The notes below the pieces were generated by a model. It was given only the letters and a program-made list of their open reading frames with translations, did not search any database and had not been told where the DNA came from. This document shows positions 1 through 9,616 of a stretch of 64,000 nt of DNA, piece by piece. Numbering within the stretch: the stretch's first letter is position 1; every line of letters begins with the position of its first letter. The translations under genes were made by a program, and so were the position numbers. This DNA is from Aureliella helgolandensis (GTDB lineage: Bacteria > Planctomycetota > Planctomycetia > Pirellulales > Pirellulaceae): the NCBI RefSeq assembly GCF_007752135.1, contig NZ_CP036298.1, positions 1,736,001 to 1,800,000 on the forward strand, read 5' to 3'.

Positions 1-1612
1 AGGAGGAATCCTCCAAGGCAATCATGACGCTTTCAAACTCTAGGGACTGGCCTTCGAATTCGAGTGTTTGGTACGCATCGAGCATTTGACGCGCCGCCTC
101 GCACTCAAGCCAGCCCGACTGCACTCGTTCGAGTGCAAGCGGGGCAACTTGTGGTGCGACAATAATCAGCTCCAGTAGCTCGCGTTCGAAGGGAGATAAA
201 TCCCCGGGACGCAACAATCGCGTGGGTTGTGCAGCATCGGCCTGTGAAGGTCGTTTGGTAAGGCGTTCCCCTTTCTTTCGCAAATCGGTTAAGCGGCTGC
301 GCAGGGAATCTTCGGGAATCGAAAATCGTCGCGCCAGGCGTGGTAGGATTTGGTTCTGCCGCAAGCGAAACGACTCATTGCTGATCAAGCCGCTGCTGGG
401 AACCTTTGCCAGCAGGGACAGCATTTCCTCGACTGCTTGGTTGGCTCGGTGGGTGTCCACCATTGGGTCAAAACCAGTGCTGACGCGGCGCATCTTGAAT
501 TCCATGGCATCGACCGAATCCGCCAGCAAATCCTTAAGTGCATCGGTACCATGTTTGAGGAGGAAGTCGGCAGGATCCATTTTGTCGGGTAACGTCAGAA
601 CTCTTACGTCCATCTGGGCATGCAGGAACAGTTCGAGTACGTCGTCGCTGCGTTTTTGTCCAGCTTCGTCGCCATCGAGCAGCAGTACAATTTGGTCGCA
701 GTAGTGGCGAAGAAGCTTTAAATGAGCGGTGCCCAATGCGGTGCCGAGTACGGCCACGGAATTGGTGACGCCGAATTGATGGGCAATGATGACGTCGGTG
801 TACCCCTCCATAACCACCGCTTGACGCGTCTGGCGTATGGGGGTGGCCGCGATATCAAAACCGTAGAGCTGCTGACTCTTCTGAAACAATCGGGTTTCAG
901 GAGAATTGATGTATTTCGCGCCCTCATCGCTACCGGGCAGGACGCGGCCACCGAAAGCGATGGTCTTCTTGTCGCGATCACGGATGGGAAACATGATCCG
1001 ATTTCGGAAACGGTCATAGTGTCCGCCTCGATCGCGACGAATCACCATGCCAGCCGCTTCTAGCACTTCGGCGGACAGGTTTTGTTTTTTGGCACTATCG
1101 AGCAAGACCGACCATGCGTTGGGAGCCAGTCCCACTTTGAACAGCTCGAGCGACTCGTCCGAAATACCGCGTTGCTTCAGGTATTCCCGAGCGGTGGCGC
1201 CGTCTTGCGAATCCATCAAGTACTTGTGGAACTTCTCTTCGGCCCAAGCCAGCGTGCGATACAACGCGGCCTTGCGCTCGGCGTTGGCTGCGTATTTGCG
1301 CTGGTCGCTTTTACCTTGATCTAAGGCAATGCCCGCTCGGTCGGCCAGCTGTCGCAGAGCATCTCCAAAGCTGAGCCCTTGATCCTGCATGAGGTAGGTG
1401 AAAACGTCGCCACCAATATCGCAAACCCAACACTTCCAGATCTGCTTCTCGGTGTTAACCTGCAGACTTGGGCGGCTGTCCTTGTGCCATGGGCAGAGTG
1501 CAACGTAATTGCGTCCCTGGCGGCGCAGCTCAAGCCGGCTGCCGATCAGGTCGACAATGTCTGTTGCGGCGCGGACGCGCTCTTTGGTATCAGATTCAAA
1601 TGCGAACGACAC
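1..1612 (-). CDS. dnaG: DNA primase DnaG, 3' end beyond the window
   Basis: Synthesises RNA primers for replication. Read on the minus strand, about 537 codons are visible and the C-terminal end runs off position 1. The N-terminus carries the CHC2 zinc-binding motif (CPWH, then CWVC about 18 residues later, encoded around 1400-1490). The catalytic TOPRIM region follows with an EGYTDV-type motif near 800-830 and LDGDEAGQKR near 670-700, then the helicase-interaction part. I chose GTG at 1612 because GGAG lies 5 bases upstream; GTG codons at 1618 and 1651 are in the same open frame. Planctomycete primases start with a similar S-F-x-F-x-x-D-x-K-E-R-V stretch. Identity is secure; only the exact start is uncertain. 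Confidence 0.95.
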   Translation of the reverse strand, partial: MSFAFESDTKERVRAATDIVDLIGSRLELRRQGRNYVALCPWHKDSRPSLQVNTEKQIWKCWVCDIGGDVFTYLMQDQGLSFGDALRQLADRAGIALDQGKSDQRKYAANAERKAALYRTLAWAEEKFHKYLMDSQDGATAREYLKQRGISDESLELFKVGLAPNAWSVLLDSAKKQNLSAEVLEAAGMVIRRDRGGHYDRFRNRIMFPIRDRDKKTIAFGGRVLPGSDEGAKYINSPETRLFQKSQQLYGFDIAATPIRQTRQAVVMEGYTDVIIAHQFGVTNSVAVLGTALGTAHLKLLRHYCDQIVLLLDGDEAGQKRSDDVLELFLHAQMDVRVLTLPDKMDPADFLLKHGTDALKDLLADSVDAMEFKMRRVSTGFDPMVDTHRANQAVEEMLSLLAKVPSSGLISNESFRLRQNQILPRLARRFSIPEDSLRSRLTDLRKKGERLTKRPSQADAAQPTRLLRPGDLSPFERELLELIIVAPQVAPLALERVQSGWLECEAARQMLDAYQTLEFEGQSLEFESVMIALEDSS

Positions 1613-2287
1613 AGGCACTCCGTAGGCGATCGAGATCGTTGGGTTCGGCACTTGATTAGAGTTCGTCAAGCGGTTGAGAGCTCCGCAGAAACCTCATTGC
1701 GACAGGCAAAGCCTGGACAGGTTCCGTGCGGTCAACCACCAGCATACACACCTTCCGTCCATTCAAGCGATATGGCCAACTAGAAAAGATGGCCATCTCT
1801 CTTCAGCTAGAGAACTTTCAGTGGCCGAGTTCAGACTTGCCTCGGGAGGGCAAAGAACTCCATGGAACACTCAAGTTTTTCTCTAACAGGTTCGAATATG
1901 TGGAAAGTGCTCTACTCTAAGCAAGCGGGGTTCCAAGACCACGCCGCCGTGTCGTTAAGGGTCCATCCTAAATTCCAGCCCTTCCGCAAACATGACTCCG
2001 GAGGTCCCCTCGAAAGGGGGCTGTGTGGAGAGTGTTGGCAGCCAAGCTGGCGTACTCCATTACGCTGCTGCGGAGTATGGCAAATCATTAGGGAGCGGGT
2101 CAACAGGGATCTCGGAACATTTTTCCGACAAGCTCCATCGTAGGCATCGACGAAGCCGAATCCTACGTTAACTTGAGGGGCTAGCTTGTTCAACTGGGAG
2201 CGCTTGGCGCGATCCCAGCTTGATTTTCTAGAGGAAAAGACCCACGACGCTCTCTATCCCACGACGATTTAGCGGATTAACTCGGTA
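1613..2287. other. Intergenic region between divergent dnaG and pyrophosphatase gene
   Basis: No gene supported. Short open frames on both strands have no recognisable composition. Because the flanking genes diverge, promoters for both must lie here, but I cannot place clear -35/-10 boxes. A small CCCCT-CGAA-AGGGG hairpin sits near 2006-2019. Confidence 0.5.
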
Positions 2288-3964
2288 ATGACTGTCTACG
2301 TTTTTGGGCATCGCAATCCAGACACCGATGCCATATGCGCGGCCATTGCTTATGCCGATTACTTGCAGCGGACTCATTTGCCGGATGCGGTAGCTGCTTG
2401 CTGTGGTGCCCCCAATCGACGCACCGAATATGCGCTGAGGCGCGCGCGTTTGATGGCGCCACGGATCATCATGGACGTGCGGCCAGAAGTCTCCGACGTC
2501 TGCCGCACCGATCCCATCGTGGCATACGATGATGAGGTGTTCCAAGAAGTCTACGAGCGGATGAGCGAAAATAAGCTGGGAGCACTCCCGGTCTTAAACC
2601 GCGAAGGGAAGTTTTTAGGACTGCTGACCCTTCTCGATCTCATGAAAGTCATTTTCGAAGGCGATGATGACCCAATTCAGGCGCGGCAGGTGTGCAGCTC
2701 GGTTCGCAAGATATGCGACGTTCTCAAGGGCGAATTCCAGCACTGTGACGCGCCCGACGAGAAGGCTAAAGTCATGGTGATGGTCGGCGCGATGAGCGCC
2801 GAAGGGTTTACCAAGCGCCTCAACCAATTTCATCCTTCGGAAACGCTCGTCGTGAGCGGCAATCGGCCTACCATCCAACTTCCCGCTCTGGAGCGAGGGG
2901 TTCGCGTGCTGGTGGTCACCGGTGCCTATGAGCTTTCGCCAGGTCTCTTGCAGCTCGCTCAATTGAACCGTGTGACGGTCATTAAGAGTGCGTTTGACAC
3001 AGCTACGACGACCATGCGGATCAAATCGGCGCGACGTATCGAGTCGGCGATCCAAACCGATTGTTTAGCGGTTTCCTCCAAACTGCCGGTAGCGGATGCT
3101 CGCAAGCTGGTCGATCGTTCCCGGCAAAACCTGTTTCCCGTTCTGGATGACAAAGGAAAGTTGTTTGGCGTCCTCTCCAAATCGGACTTGGTGAATCCGC
3201 CCAAGCCGAAATTGGTGCTGGTCGACCACAACGAACTCTCCCAGGCGGTGCAAGGGGCCGATGAATCGGAAATCGTTGAAGTCTTGGACCACCACCGCGT
3301 CGGCGGGAATTTGAAGTCGGATCATCCCATCCGCTTCATCAATGAACCGGTCGGTTCCACTTGCACCTTGGTCGCAAAGCAGTTCCGCGGGGCTGGTTTG
3401 ATTCCGACTCCCGGAATTGCCATTTGCATGGCCTCGGGCATTATCTCGGACACGCTCCACCTGCGATCTCCAACAACGACCGAGGTAGACCGCGAGCTCC
3501 TGGAATGGCTTAAATCGTTTGCCAATATCGACTTGGATGACTTTGTAAGAGAATTCTTCGAAGTGGGCTCTGCCTTGCAGTCTCAGCCTGCGGCCCGAGT
3601 GGTACGCGAGGACTGCAAGGAGTTCGTCGACCGCGGACATCGCTTCTCCATCTCGCAAATCGAAGAGATCGGTTTTGATTTGTTCTGGGAGCGGAGCAGC
3701 GAATTGCTCGAAGCTTTGGTGGAGTTGACCGAGGAACGCAGCCTCGATTTTTCAGCCTTGTTGGTTACCGATATTGTCTCCAACGGTAGCTTGTTGCTGA
3801 TGTCTCACGAGCCAGATTTCTGGGAAGCCATCAACTATCCTCGACTCGAACGCAACTTGTACCAGTTGGAGGACGTGGTGAGCCGCAAGAAGCAATTGCT
3901 TCCACTGATTTCACAACTGCTGGAAAACTCCCTGAATTCAGTCGGGCAGTCCGAAGCCACCTAG
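2288..3964 (+). CDS. Manganese-dependent family II inorganic pyrophosphatase with CBS-DRTGG-CBS insert
   Basis: Hydrolyses pyrophosphate to phosphate in the cytoplasm (EC 3.6.1.1). The DHH-superfamily core is split: motif GHRNPDTDAI at residues 7-16, then a regulatory insert with a CBS domain (about residues 75-125), a DRTGG-like region (about 135-240) and a second CBS half (about 255-305), then the core resumes with LVDHNE (about 313-318) and the DHH motif VLDHHRVGG (about 332-340). STCTLVA, SGIISDT and the C-terminal substrate-binding SRKKQ are present. The 558-residue length fits CBS-containing family II enzymes, which are regulated by adenine nucleotides. It is monocistronic, with 267 bases of apparently empty sequence between it and fliM. 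Confidence 0.93.
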   Translation: MTVYVFGHRNPDTDAICAAIAYADYLQRTHLPDAVAACCGAPNRRTEYALRRARLMAPRIIMDVRPEVSDVCRTDPIVAYDDEVFQEVYERMSENKLGALPVLNREGKFLGLLTLLDLMKVIFEGDDDPIQARQVCSSVRKICDVLKGEFQHCDAPDEKAKVMVMVGAMSAEGFTKRLNQFHPSETLVVSGNRPTIQLPALERGVRVLVVTGAYELSPGLLQLAQLNRVTVIKSAFDTATTTMRIKSARRIESAIQTDCLAVSSKLPVADARKLVDRSRQNLFPVLDDKGKLFGVLSKSDLVNPPKPKLVLVDHNELSQAVQGADESEIVEVLDHHRVGGNLKSDHPIRFINEPVGSTCTLVAKQFRGAGLIPTPGIAICMASGIISDTLHLRSPTTTEVDRELLEWLKSFANIDLDDFVREFFEVGSALQSQPAARVVREDCKEFVDRGHRFSISQIEEIGFDLFWERSSELLEALVELTEERSLDFSALLVTDIVSNGSLLLMSHEPDFWEAINYPRLERNLYQLEDVVSRKKQLLPLISQLLENSLNSVGQSEAT

Positions 3965-4231
3965 AGGGACGCGATATGCCTTGCGATCGCGTGCCCAGTT
4001 GCTTGGCGGGTGATTGCATTTTTAAGAATTGCGTTTCTAAGGCGATTGAAGAAAGAGTACCCCGCACTGCGCAGGCTTGCCGATTGATTTGCGAGTGGTT
4101 TCCGTATTGCCTTAAGCGATAGCAAGCACAATCGACCGGTAGCGGCAACCGCTCTTCCTGGCTCACTCGCGGGACACTATCTCAACAGGGCTCTCTCAAC
4201 AAGGCTCAACTAAGTCTTAAGGAGAAGTGCC

Positions 4232-5293
4232 TCAACCCGCTGGAGGATTCTGTTTGCGGGGGACGACTTGCAGCACTTCTACGGCCTTTTTCCCTTTAAA
4301 GGCCCCCGCCTTGCCTTCAAATTTTCCAACTCCCTCCACCAGGATTTCCAGCGGAGTGTTGATGTCCGTCTCCGTCGTGACGATGTCACCCACCTGCAGG
4401 TGCATTAAATCGACCGCGTGAATGGTGGAGCTGGCCAAGTTCACTACCAATTCTACTTTTGACTCGCCCAGCAGGTCCTTAAGCCGGTCTTGCGATTCCT
4501 TGGAACTGCGCGAAGAGGTATAGCCAATCCAGCTGTTGTTGGAGAGTTTCGAACCGATCCGTTCGATCGTATTGAAGGGGATGCACAGGTTGACCATCCC
4601 TCGCGATTTACCCATCGTAAGCTCGAAGCTCACCAGCACTACCACTTCGTTGGGAGGCACGATTTGGACTAATTGTGGATTGCTTTCCACACGTTCCAGT
4701 TCGAGTTCCAGAGCGACCGTATTCGCCCACGCGCGAGCCAGTTCGCGGAGGAACGTATTCGTAATGCGACTGGTGAGACGCAATTCAATATCGCTTAGCG
4801 GGCGTTTCAGCGTTGAGTCGGTGGAGGCGGTACCGCCCAGCATCCGATCGATGATGGGGTACAGGATGGAAGGGCTCAGGTCGAGAATCCAGTTGCCATC
4901 CAGCGGGGTGGGGCGCAGTAGGTTGAAGCAGGTGGGAATTTCGAGGCTGTAGACAAACTCGCTGTAGGTGAGCTGGTCGACGCTAATCAACTTGGATTCG
5001 ACAATCGTTCGCAGCAGTGCGGAAATCGACGCCCCGAAGTTCCGGGCAAATCCTTCGTGCAGCGATTGCAGGGCGCGCATCTGCTCCTTGCCCACCCGTT
5101 CCGGCCGCTTGAAATCGTAGGATACAACCCGTTGCCTACCCGGCGGCTTGCGATTGGAAAGGATGGCGTCCGCCCGTGCTTCGGCCTCGGCGGCATCTGG
5201 CATCTCACCGGCCGAAGCAGGGGCTTCTTCATCGGAATCCATTGAGCGTAGCAGGTCTTCCACTTCGTCGCGGTTTAGCGAGTCGTCTTCCAT
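4232..5293 (-). CDS. fliM: Flagellar motor switch protein FliM
   Basis: Component of the flagellar C-ring that binds phosphorylated CheY and sets rotation direction. The N-terminus has a version of the CheY-binding peptide (LNRDEVEDLL; family form LSQDEIDALL), followed by the middle domain with LLRTIVESKL and DRMLGG, and a C-terminal SpoA-like domain ending near residue 345. Start ATG 5293 is preferred over the adjacent GTG 5296 because an AGGAAGG box lies about 6 bases upstream. It starts 17 bases after the proA stop on the same strand, so the two are probably cotranscribed. No other flagellar gene is in the window, which fits the scattered flagellar genes of Planctomycetes. Confidence 0.95.
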   Translation of the reverse strand: MEDDSLNRDEVEDLLRSMDSDEEAPASAGEMPDAAEAEARADAILSNRKPPGRQRVVSYDFKRPERVGKEQMRALQSLHEGFARNFGASISALLRTIVESKLISVDQLTYSEFVYSLEIPTCFNLLRPTPLDGNWILDLSPSILYPIIDRMLGGTASTDSTLKRPLSDIELRLTSRITNTFLRELARAWANTVALELELERVESNPQLVQIVPPNEVVVLVSFELTMGKSRGMVNLCIPFNTIERIGSKLSNNSWIGYTSSRSSKESQDRLKDLLGESKVELVVNLASSTIHAVDLMHLQVGDIVTTETDINTPLEILVEGVGKFEGKAGAFKGKKAVEVLQVVPRKQNPPAG

Positions 5294-5310
5294 CACTGCC
5301 TTCCTAGCGT

Positions 5311-6585
5311 TTAATTTCGAATCTGGCCGTTACCGTGCACTAGATATTTGTAGGTGGTCAGTTCGCTCAAACCGCAAGGTCCACGCGCATGGAACTTGTC
5401 AGTGCTGATGCCAATCTCAGCGCCCAGTCCGAAAGCGCCTCCATCATTAAATCGAGTGCTTGCATTGACGATTACTGCACTGGAATCGATTGCCGCAGTA
5501 AAGGCTTGGGCGGCTGCCAAAGTTGAGGCGACAATGGCATCGGTGTGATGGGAGCCATAGTGATTGATATGCTCGATCGCTTGCTCGATGCCATCCACGA
5601 CTTTGATACTGATCGTCGGCCCCAGGTACTCCGCCCACCAATCGTCTTCACTCGCGGCCTTGGCGGCTGGCACCAATTGACAAGTTTCGGGATCGCCACG
5701 CAACTCGATTCCTTGCTCGGTCAATGCCTGGCAGACCTTGGGCAGCAGTTGCTTAGCAACTTTGCGATCCACCAGCAGACTCTCGCATGCATTGCAGACC
5801 CCCATCCGCTGGCATTTGGAATTGACAACAATGTCCACCGCCATGGCCTCGTCGGCTGATTCATGGAGATACACATGGCAGTTGCCGTCGTAGTGCTTAA
5901 TCACAGGCATGCGCGCTTCGGCCACCACCCGCTCAATCAAGCCCTTGCCACCCCGAGGGATCGCGACATCGATGAGATCGGAGAGCGACAGAAAGTAGCC
6001 CACCGCATCGCGATCGATCGTTTCAACCAACTGCACAGCATTGGGGGGAATACCACACTCTTCGGCGGTTCGCGCCAGTACGGCAACCATGGCGGCCGAC
6101 GAATAACGCGCCTCTTTACCGCCTCGTAGAATCACCGCATTGCCACTCTTGACGCAGATTGCTGCTGCATCCACCGTTACGTTTGGACGCGACTCGTAGA
6201 TGAAGAACACTGTCCCCAGCGGCACGCTGACCTTGCGAATCTCCAAGCCATTGGGACGGACACTTCCGTCGAGTGTTTGACCGATGGGGTCGCGTAGGGC
6301 CGCAATTTCGCGAAGGGAATGCGCAATAGCTGCAATGCGATCTGGGGTCAGCCGTAGACGGTCCAAGGCCGCAGGACTCAGGCCGTACTCGGGTGCAGCG
6401 GACAAATCTCGAGCGTTCTGTGCCAGGATTTCGTCGGTGGCTGCTTCGAGCGCATCGGCACTGGCCAACAACCATGCGTCCTTTTGGGCGGTCAGTAGGC
6501 TGCCTAGCTGGCGCGAGGCCTGCTTGGCCTTTTGCGCAGTGGTCAAGCAGTATGTTTTCAGGTCTTCTTCAATCGCTAACGACAA
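5311..6585 (-). CDS. proA: Glutamate-5-semialdehyde dehydrogenase (gamma-glutamyl phosphate reductase)
   Basis: Second step of proline synthesis: NADPH reduction of gamma-glutamyl phosphate. It is an aldehyde-dehydrogenase-fold protein of 424 residues, the usual length. Visible motifs include FIYESRPNVT, SGNAVILRGGKE, IPRGGKGLI and the active-site segment MGVCNACESLLV, whose GVCNA cysteine is the nucleophile of the family. The C-terminus has GAEIGISTDKFHARGPCGLSELTTYKY, typical of ProA. The start is TTG at 6585; no ATG lies near it in frame. proB is not in the window. It is followed directly by fliM. Confidence 0.95.
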   Translation of the reverse strand: MSLAIEEDLKTYCLTTAQKAKQASRQLGSLLTAQKDAWLLASADALEAATDEILAQNARDLSAAPEYGLSPAALDRLRLTPDRIAAIAHSLREIAALRDPIGQTLDGSVRPNGLEIRKVSVPLGTVFFIYESRPNVTVDAAAICVKSGNAVILRGGKEARYSSAAMVAVLARTAEECGIPPNAVQLVETIDRDAVGYFLSLSDLIDVAIPRGGKGLIERVVAEARMPVIKHYDGNCHVYLHESADEAMAVDIVVNSKCQRMGVCNACESLLVDRKVAKQLLPKVCQALTEQGIELRGDPETCQLVPAAKAASEDDWWAEYLGPTISIKVVDGIEQAIEHINHYGSHHTDAIVASTLAAAQAFTAAIDSSAVIVNASTRFNDGGAFGLGAEIGISTDKFHARGPCGLSELTTYKYLVHGNGQIRN

Positions 6586-6976
6586 CTTGGGGCTCTCCCG
6601 GTTTTTTGCTTCTGCATTAAGATCTAGTCCGCTGATTATCGTTGAAAAAACGAGTTGCGGTCAACGCCATCGCTAGTGCTGTGTCTAATTACCTAGTGAA
6701 TTAACCGGTGGATTGCCGCGTTTCAACCTTGAAGTGCCCCAGAAGCATCGTCCAGGGGCAGGTGGTGCGACCGCCAAGGGGCTTTAGTCAACTGGCTCGG
6801 CTCGCGATCTCGCGTGGTTGTCGGGAGGAACATCCGCCTTTACAGGGCTGGAGCTTGTTTCCTATAGTCCCGGTAGCCAATTGCCCCACAGCTACAACGA
6901 TGGTAAACGTTATTCGATGTATGCGTCTAGGATTTAGTCGCTAACAGCCTACTTTAAGACATGGAAGTTATCGACG
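6586..6976. other. Intergenic region between divergent proA and gmd-like gene
   Basis: 391 bases, no coding signal. It must hold the promoters of both divergent genes. I see no convincing operator, riboswitch or repeat. Confidence 0.5.
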
Positions 6977-7963
6977 ATGCCAACAGCACTTGTGACTGGG
7001 ATTTCCGGGCAGGATGGGGCGTATCTGGCTGAACTGCTGCTCCAGCGAGGTTATATCGTGCACGGTTTGTCGCGATCGCATCGAGCTAGTCTGCCCCACT
7101 TGGAGGGGACATCCCCGAATGCCAACTTAAAGTTCCATCGGCAGCCAGCCTGCCAAGGTGCAGCGTGGCGAGCTCTGCTCGAGGAGACGGCCCCCGATGA
7201 AATCTACCACCTAGCTGCCGACAGCTTTATTCCCAATGGATGGTTGGACCCGGCGGCCAATATCGAATCCAATTACTCGTTGACGGTGCACATGTTGGAG
7301 GCGATCCGTAGTGAATGCCCACACTCGCGCTTTCTCAACGCCTGCTCGCGCGAGATCTTTGGTCATGCCGCGTCACCGTCGGCGAATGAACAGACCGTGA
7401 TGAAGCCCATCACACCCTATGGAATTAACAAGGCTGCCTCGCGGTGGCTGGTATCGAGCTACCGCGAAGAGTATGGGCTGTTCGCCACGAATGCGATCCT
7501 TTTCAATCATGAATCACCACTCCGTCCAGCAAAGTTTGTAACTCGGAAAATTGCTCAGGGGGTTGCCAAAATTGCCTGTGGATTGAGCGACTATATCGAA
7601 CTGGGGAATCTGCAAGCTCGTCGCGATTGGGGCTTTGCGGGCGACTATGTCGATGCGATGTGGCGCATGTTGCAGGCCAACGATCCTGAGGACTTTGTGA
7701 TTGGAACTGGGAAAACCCACTCGATCGCTGAATTTGCAGAGCTTGCCTTTGATGTCATCGGGTTAGATTGGGAAGCTCATGTGAAAACCGCTCCCGCACT
7801 CCGCCGTTCTTGCGATGCGGCAGCCGTTGCCGCAGATAGTTCACTGGCCCGCGAAAAATTGGCCTGGAGTGCTAAAATGCAATTGCCGGAATTGGTCCGC
7901 TCGATGGTGATGCACGACCTGTCGACAGTGGAGCAATCCCTAACAGCCCAGCACGTCGCCTAG
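6977..7963 (+). CDS. GDP-mannose 4,6-dehydratase-like NAD(P)-dependent epimerase/dehydratase
   Basis: Extended short-chain dehydrogenase of the Gmd group, probably acting on a nucleotide sugar for surface polysaccharide synthesis. The N-terminal Rossmann signature TGISGQDGAYLAELL (residues 7-21) is the Gmd form of GxxGxxG. The catalytic triad is visible: S in NACSREIFG (about 122) and the YxxxK pair in TPYGINKAA (about 142). ILFNHESP, FVTRKI and RRDWGFAGDYVDAMW are Gmd hallmarks. At 328 residues it is slightly shorter than Gmd (about 345-370). The start has GGAAG about 10 bases upstream. The neighbours give no pathway context. A related RmlB-type activity cannot be excluded. Confidence 0.85.
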   Translation: MPTALVTGISGQDGAYLAELLLQRGYIVHGLSRSHRASLPHLEGTSPNANLKFHRQPACQGAAWRALLEETAPDEIYHLAADSFIPNGWLDPAANIESNYSLTVHMLEAIRSECPHSRFLNACSREIFGHAASPSANEQTVMKPITPYGINKAASRWLVSSYREEYGLFATNAILFNHESPLRPAKFVTRKIAQGVAKIACGLSDYIELGNLQARRDWGFAGDYVDAMWRMLQANDPEDFVIGTGKTHSIAEFAELAFDVIGLDWEAHVKTAPALRRSCDAAAVAADSSLAREKLAWSAKMQLPELVRSMVMHDLSTVEQSLTAQHVA

Positions 7964-7993
7964 TTTCCTCGGCGCGATCGCCTTGGCGGAATA

Positions 7994-9601
7994 CTAGCCT
8001 GCACCCGGCTCGGCGATGGCTCGCATCATCAATCCGCACAGCCAGGCTCCGTACGTTCCCAGCACGTATCCCATGACTGCGAGCAGCACTCCTACCGGAG
8101 CCAAAGCGGGATGGAACGCGGCGGCAATCACCGGTGCGCTCGCCGCGCCGCCAATATTGGCTTTGCTGCCAACGGCCAGGAAGAAGAATGGTGAGCGAAT
8201 CCAATAGCCTACCACCACCAGCAGTAGTACATGGATCGCCATCCATACCAAGCCCACGATAAACAGCCCACCGTAGGTCACGATCGCGGATAGATCCATC
8301 CCCAAGCCAATCGTTGCCACCAGGATGAAGATAAACACCGTTCCCAGTTTGGAGGCTCCCGCACCTTCCAAATTGCGCAGCGGTGTGAACGACAGGCCGA
8401 CACCTAACGTGGTGGCCAAAATAATGAGCCAGAAGAATGCGGAATCGAGGCTCAGCGCGCTGAGATAGGGAGCGTTGAGTTTGATCCACGGTGCTATCCA
8501 ATCGGCTACTGCATGGGAGATCGCCGTGCATCCGAATCCAACGGCTAATATGGCAAATAGCTCGGCAACCGTTGGGATCCTCGCGGATTTGAGGCTGAAT
8601 GCTTCCATCTTTTTTTGCAGCCGCGTCACGCTCGACGCATCCGCCTTGAACCACGCATCAATCTGTTTGGCTTTCCCGATGCCCAGCAATAGAAACATCA
8701 TCCAAAACTCTGCGACCAAGACGTCGACCGTCACCATCACACTGTAGATCTGGTCCGAGGGTTCAAACACTTCTTTCATCGCAGCTTGGTTCGCACCGCC
8801 ACCAATCCAGCTACCGGCCACTGTCGTCATGCCTCGCCAAACGGCATCCGGTCCTTCTCCACCGACCAATCCGGGCGCAAACAGGCCCACAATCAAAATA
8901 GCCAGTGGACCTCCCAGGATGACGCCCAGCGTCCCTGTCAAAAACATAATCAGTGCCTTGGGACCCAGTTTGAGGATTTCCCGCAGATCAACACTCAAGG
9001 TCAGCAGTACTAGGCTCGCCGGCAACAGATAGCGGGAGGCAACGTAGTAGAGCTGGGAGGCGTGTGGGTCGACCAAACCGAACAGGGTTAGCAGCGATGG
9101 CAGGAAGTAGCACAGAAGGAGCATCGGCACATACTTGTAGAATGTTTGCAACCGCGGATTAGGGCTGCTACTCGTCCAGAAGACGACCCCCAACATCGCC
9201 AGCAACAGGCCTAGTAGCACCGCGTCATTGGTGATCAAAGGCGGGCTTGCATCGCTGGCTGGAGCCAGTGCACCGCCGGACTCCCCCTCCGCAGGCAATT
9301 CGGGGATGGGAGTTGTCGCTGGCGCAACGCTCTGTAATGGCTCGGCTACTTGCGCAGCGTCAGCCGACGACACTACGTCTCCCGACACTACGTCTCCCGA
9401 CACTACGTCTCCCGACACTGCATCTTCCGACACTGCATCCGCAGATACTGAGTTTGCTTCAGCTACCGCGGTAACAGACGCTGCATTACTACCGGAACCG
9501 ACATCTGCCGGCCGCGATTGGCTCCACGCGTGGCAAGGAAGCAGAAGTAAGCACAGCAGCAACGGTAGGGGGATTCGGGAAATCAACACAGAATACTTCA
9601 T
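7994..9601 (-). CDS. DUF819 family integral membrane protein with signal peptide and repeat-bearing linker
   Basis: The family has about 12 transmembrane helices and resembles transporters, but its substrate is unknown. The 535-residue protein begins with a hydrophobic signal segment (residues 5-25). A low-complexity, Ala/Ser/Val/Asp-rich linker follows to about residue 120, containing the repeated five-residue unit SGDVV encoded by a 15-bp tandem repeat. Hydrophobic helices fill residues about 125-530. The charged, signal-bearing N-terminal extension is unusual for DUF819 proteins, which normally start at the first helix. It lies 15 bases downstream of the PSCyt1/DUF1553 gene on the same strand and is probably cotranscribed. 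Confidence 0.85.
   Translation of the reverse strand: MKYSVLISRIPLPLLLCLLLLPCHAWSQSRPADVGSGSNAASVTAVAEANSVSADAVSEDAVSGDVVSGDVVSGDVVSSADAAQVAEPLQSVAPATTPIPELPAEGESGGALAPASDASPPLITNDAVLLGLLLAMLGVVFWTSSSPNPRLQTFYKYVPMLLLCYFLPSLLTLFGLVDPHASQLYYVASRYLLPASLVLLTLSVDLREILKLGPKALIMFLTGTLGVILGGPLAILIVGLFAPGLVGGEGPDAVWRGMTTVAGSWIGGGANQAAMKEVFEPSDQIYSVMVTVDVLVAEFWMMFLLLGIGKAKQIDAWFKADASSVTRLQKKMEAFSLKSARIPTVAELFAILAVGFGCTAISHAVADWIAPWIKLNAPYLSALSLDSAFFWLIILATTLGVGLSFTPLRNLEGAGASKLGTVFIFILVATIGLGMDLSAIVTYGGLFIVGLVWMAIHVLLLVVVGYWIRSPFFFLAVGSKANIGGAASAPVIAAAFHPALAPVGVLLAVMGYVLGTYGAWLCGLMMRAIAEPGAG
9368..9442. repeat. 15-bp coding tandem repeat, five units
   Basis: Three identical units CGACACTACGTCTCC followed by two diverged units. 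It lies inside the DUF819 gene and encodes five-residue repeats (SGDVV and the related SEDAV/SADAV) in the linker before the membrane domain. The unit length keeps the frame, so copy number could vary without breaking the gene. Confidence 0.9.
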
Positions 9602-9616
9602 GGAACGAATCGAATC

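Noticed and set aside
222-1783. Several plus-strand frames over the first 1.8 kb
   Set aside because: They are shadows of dnaG on the minus strand.
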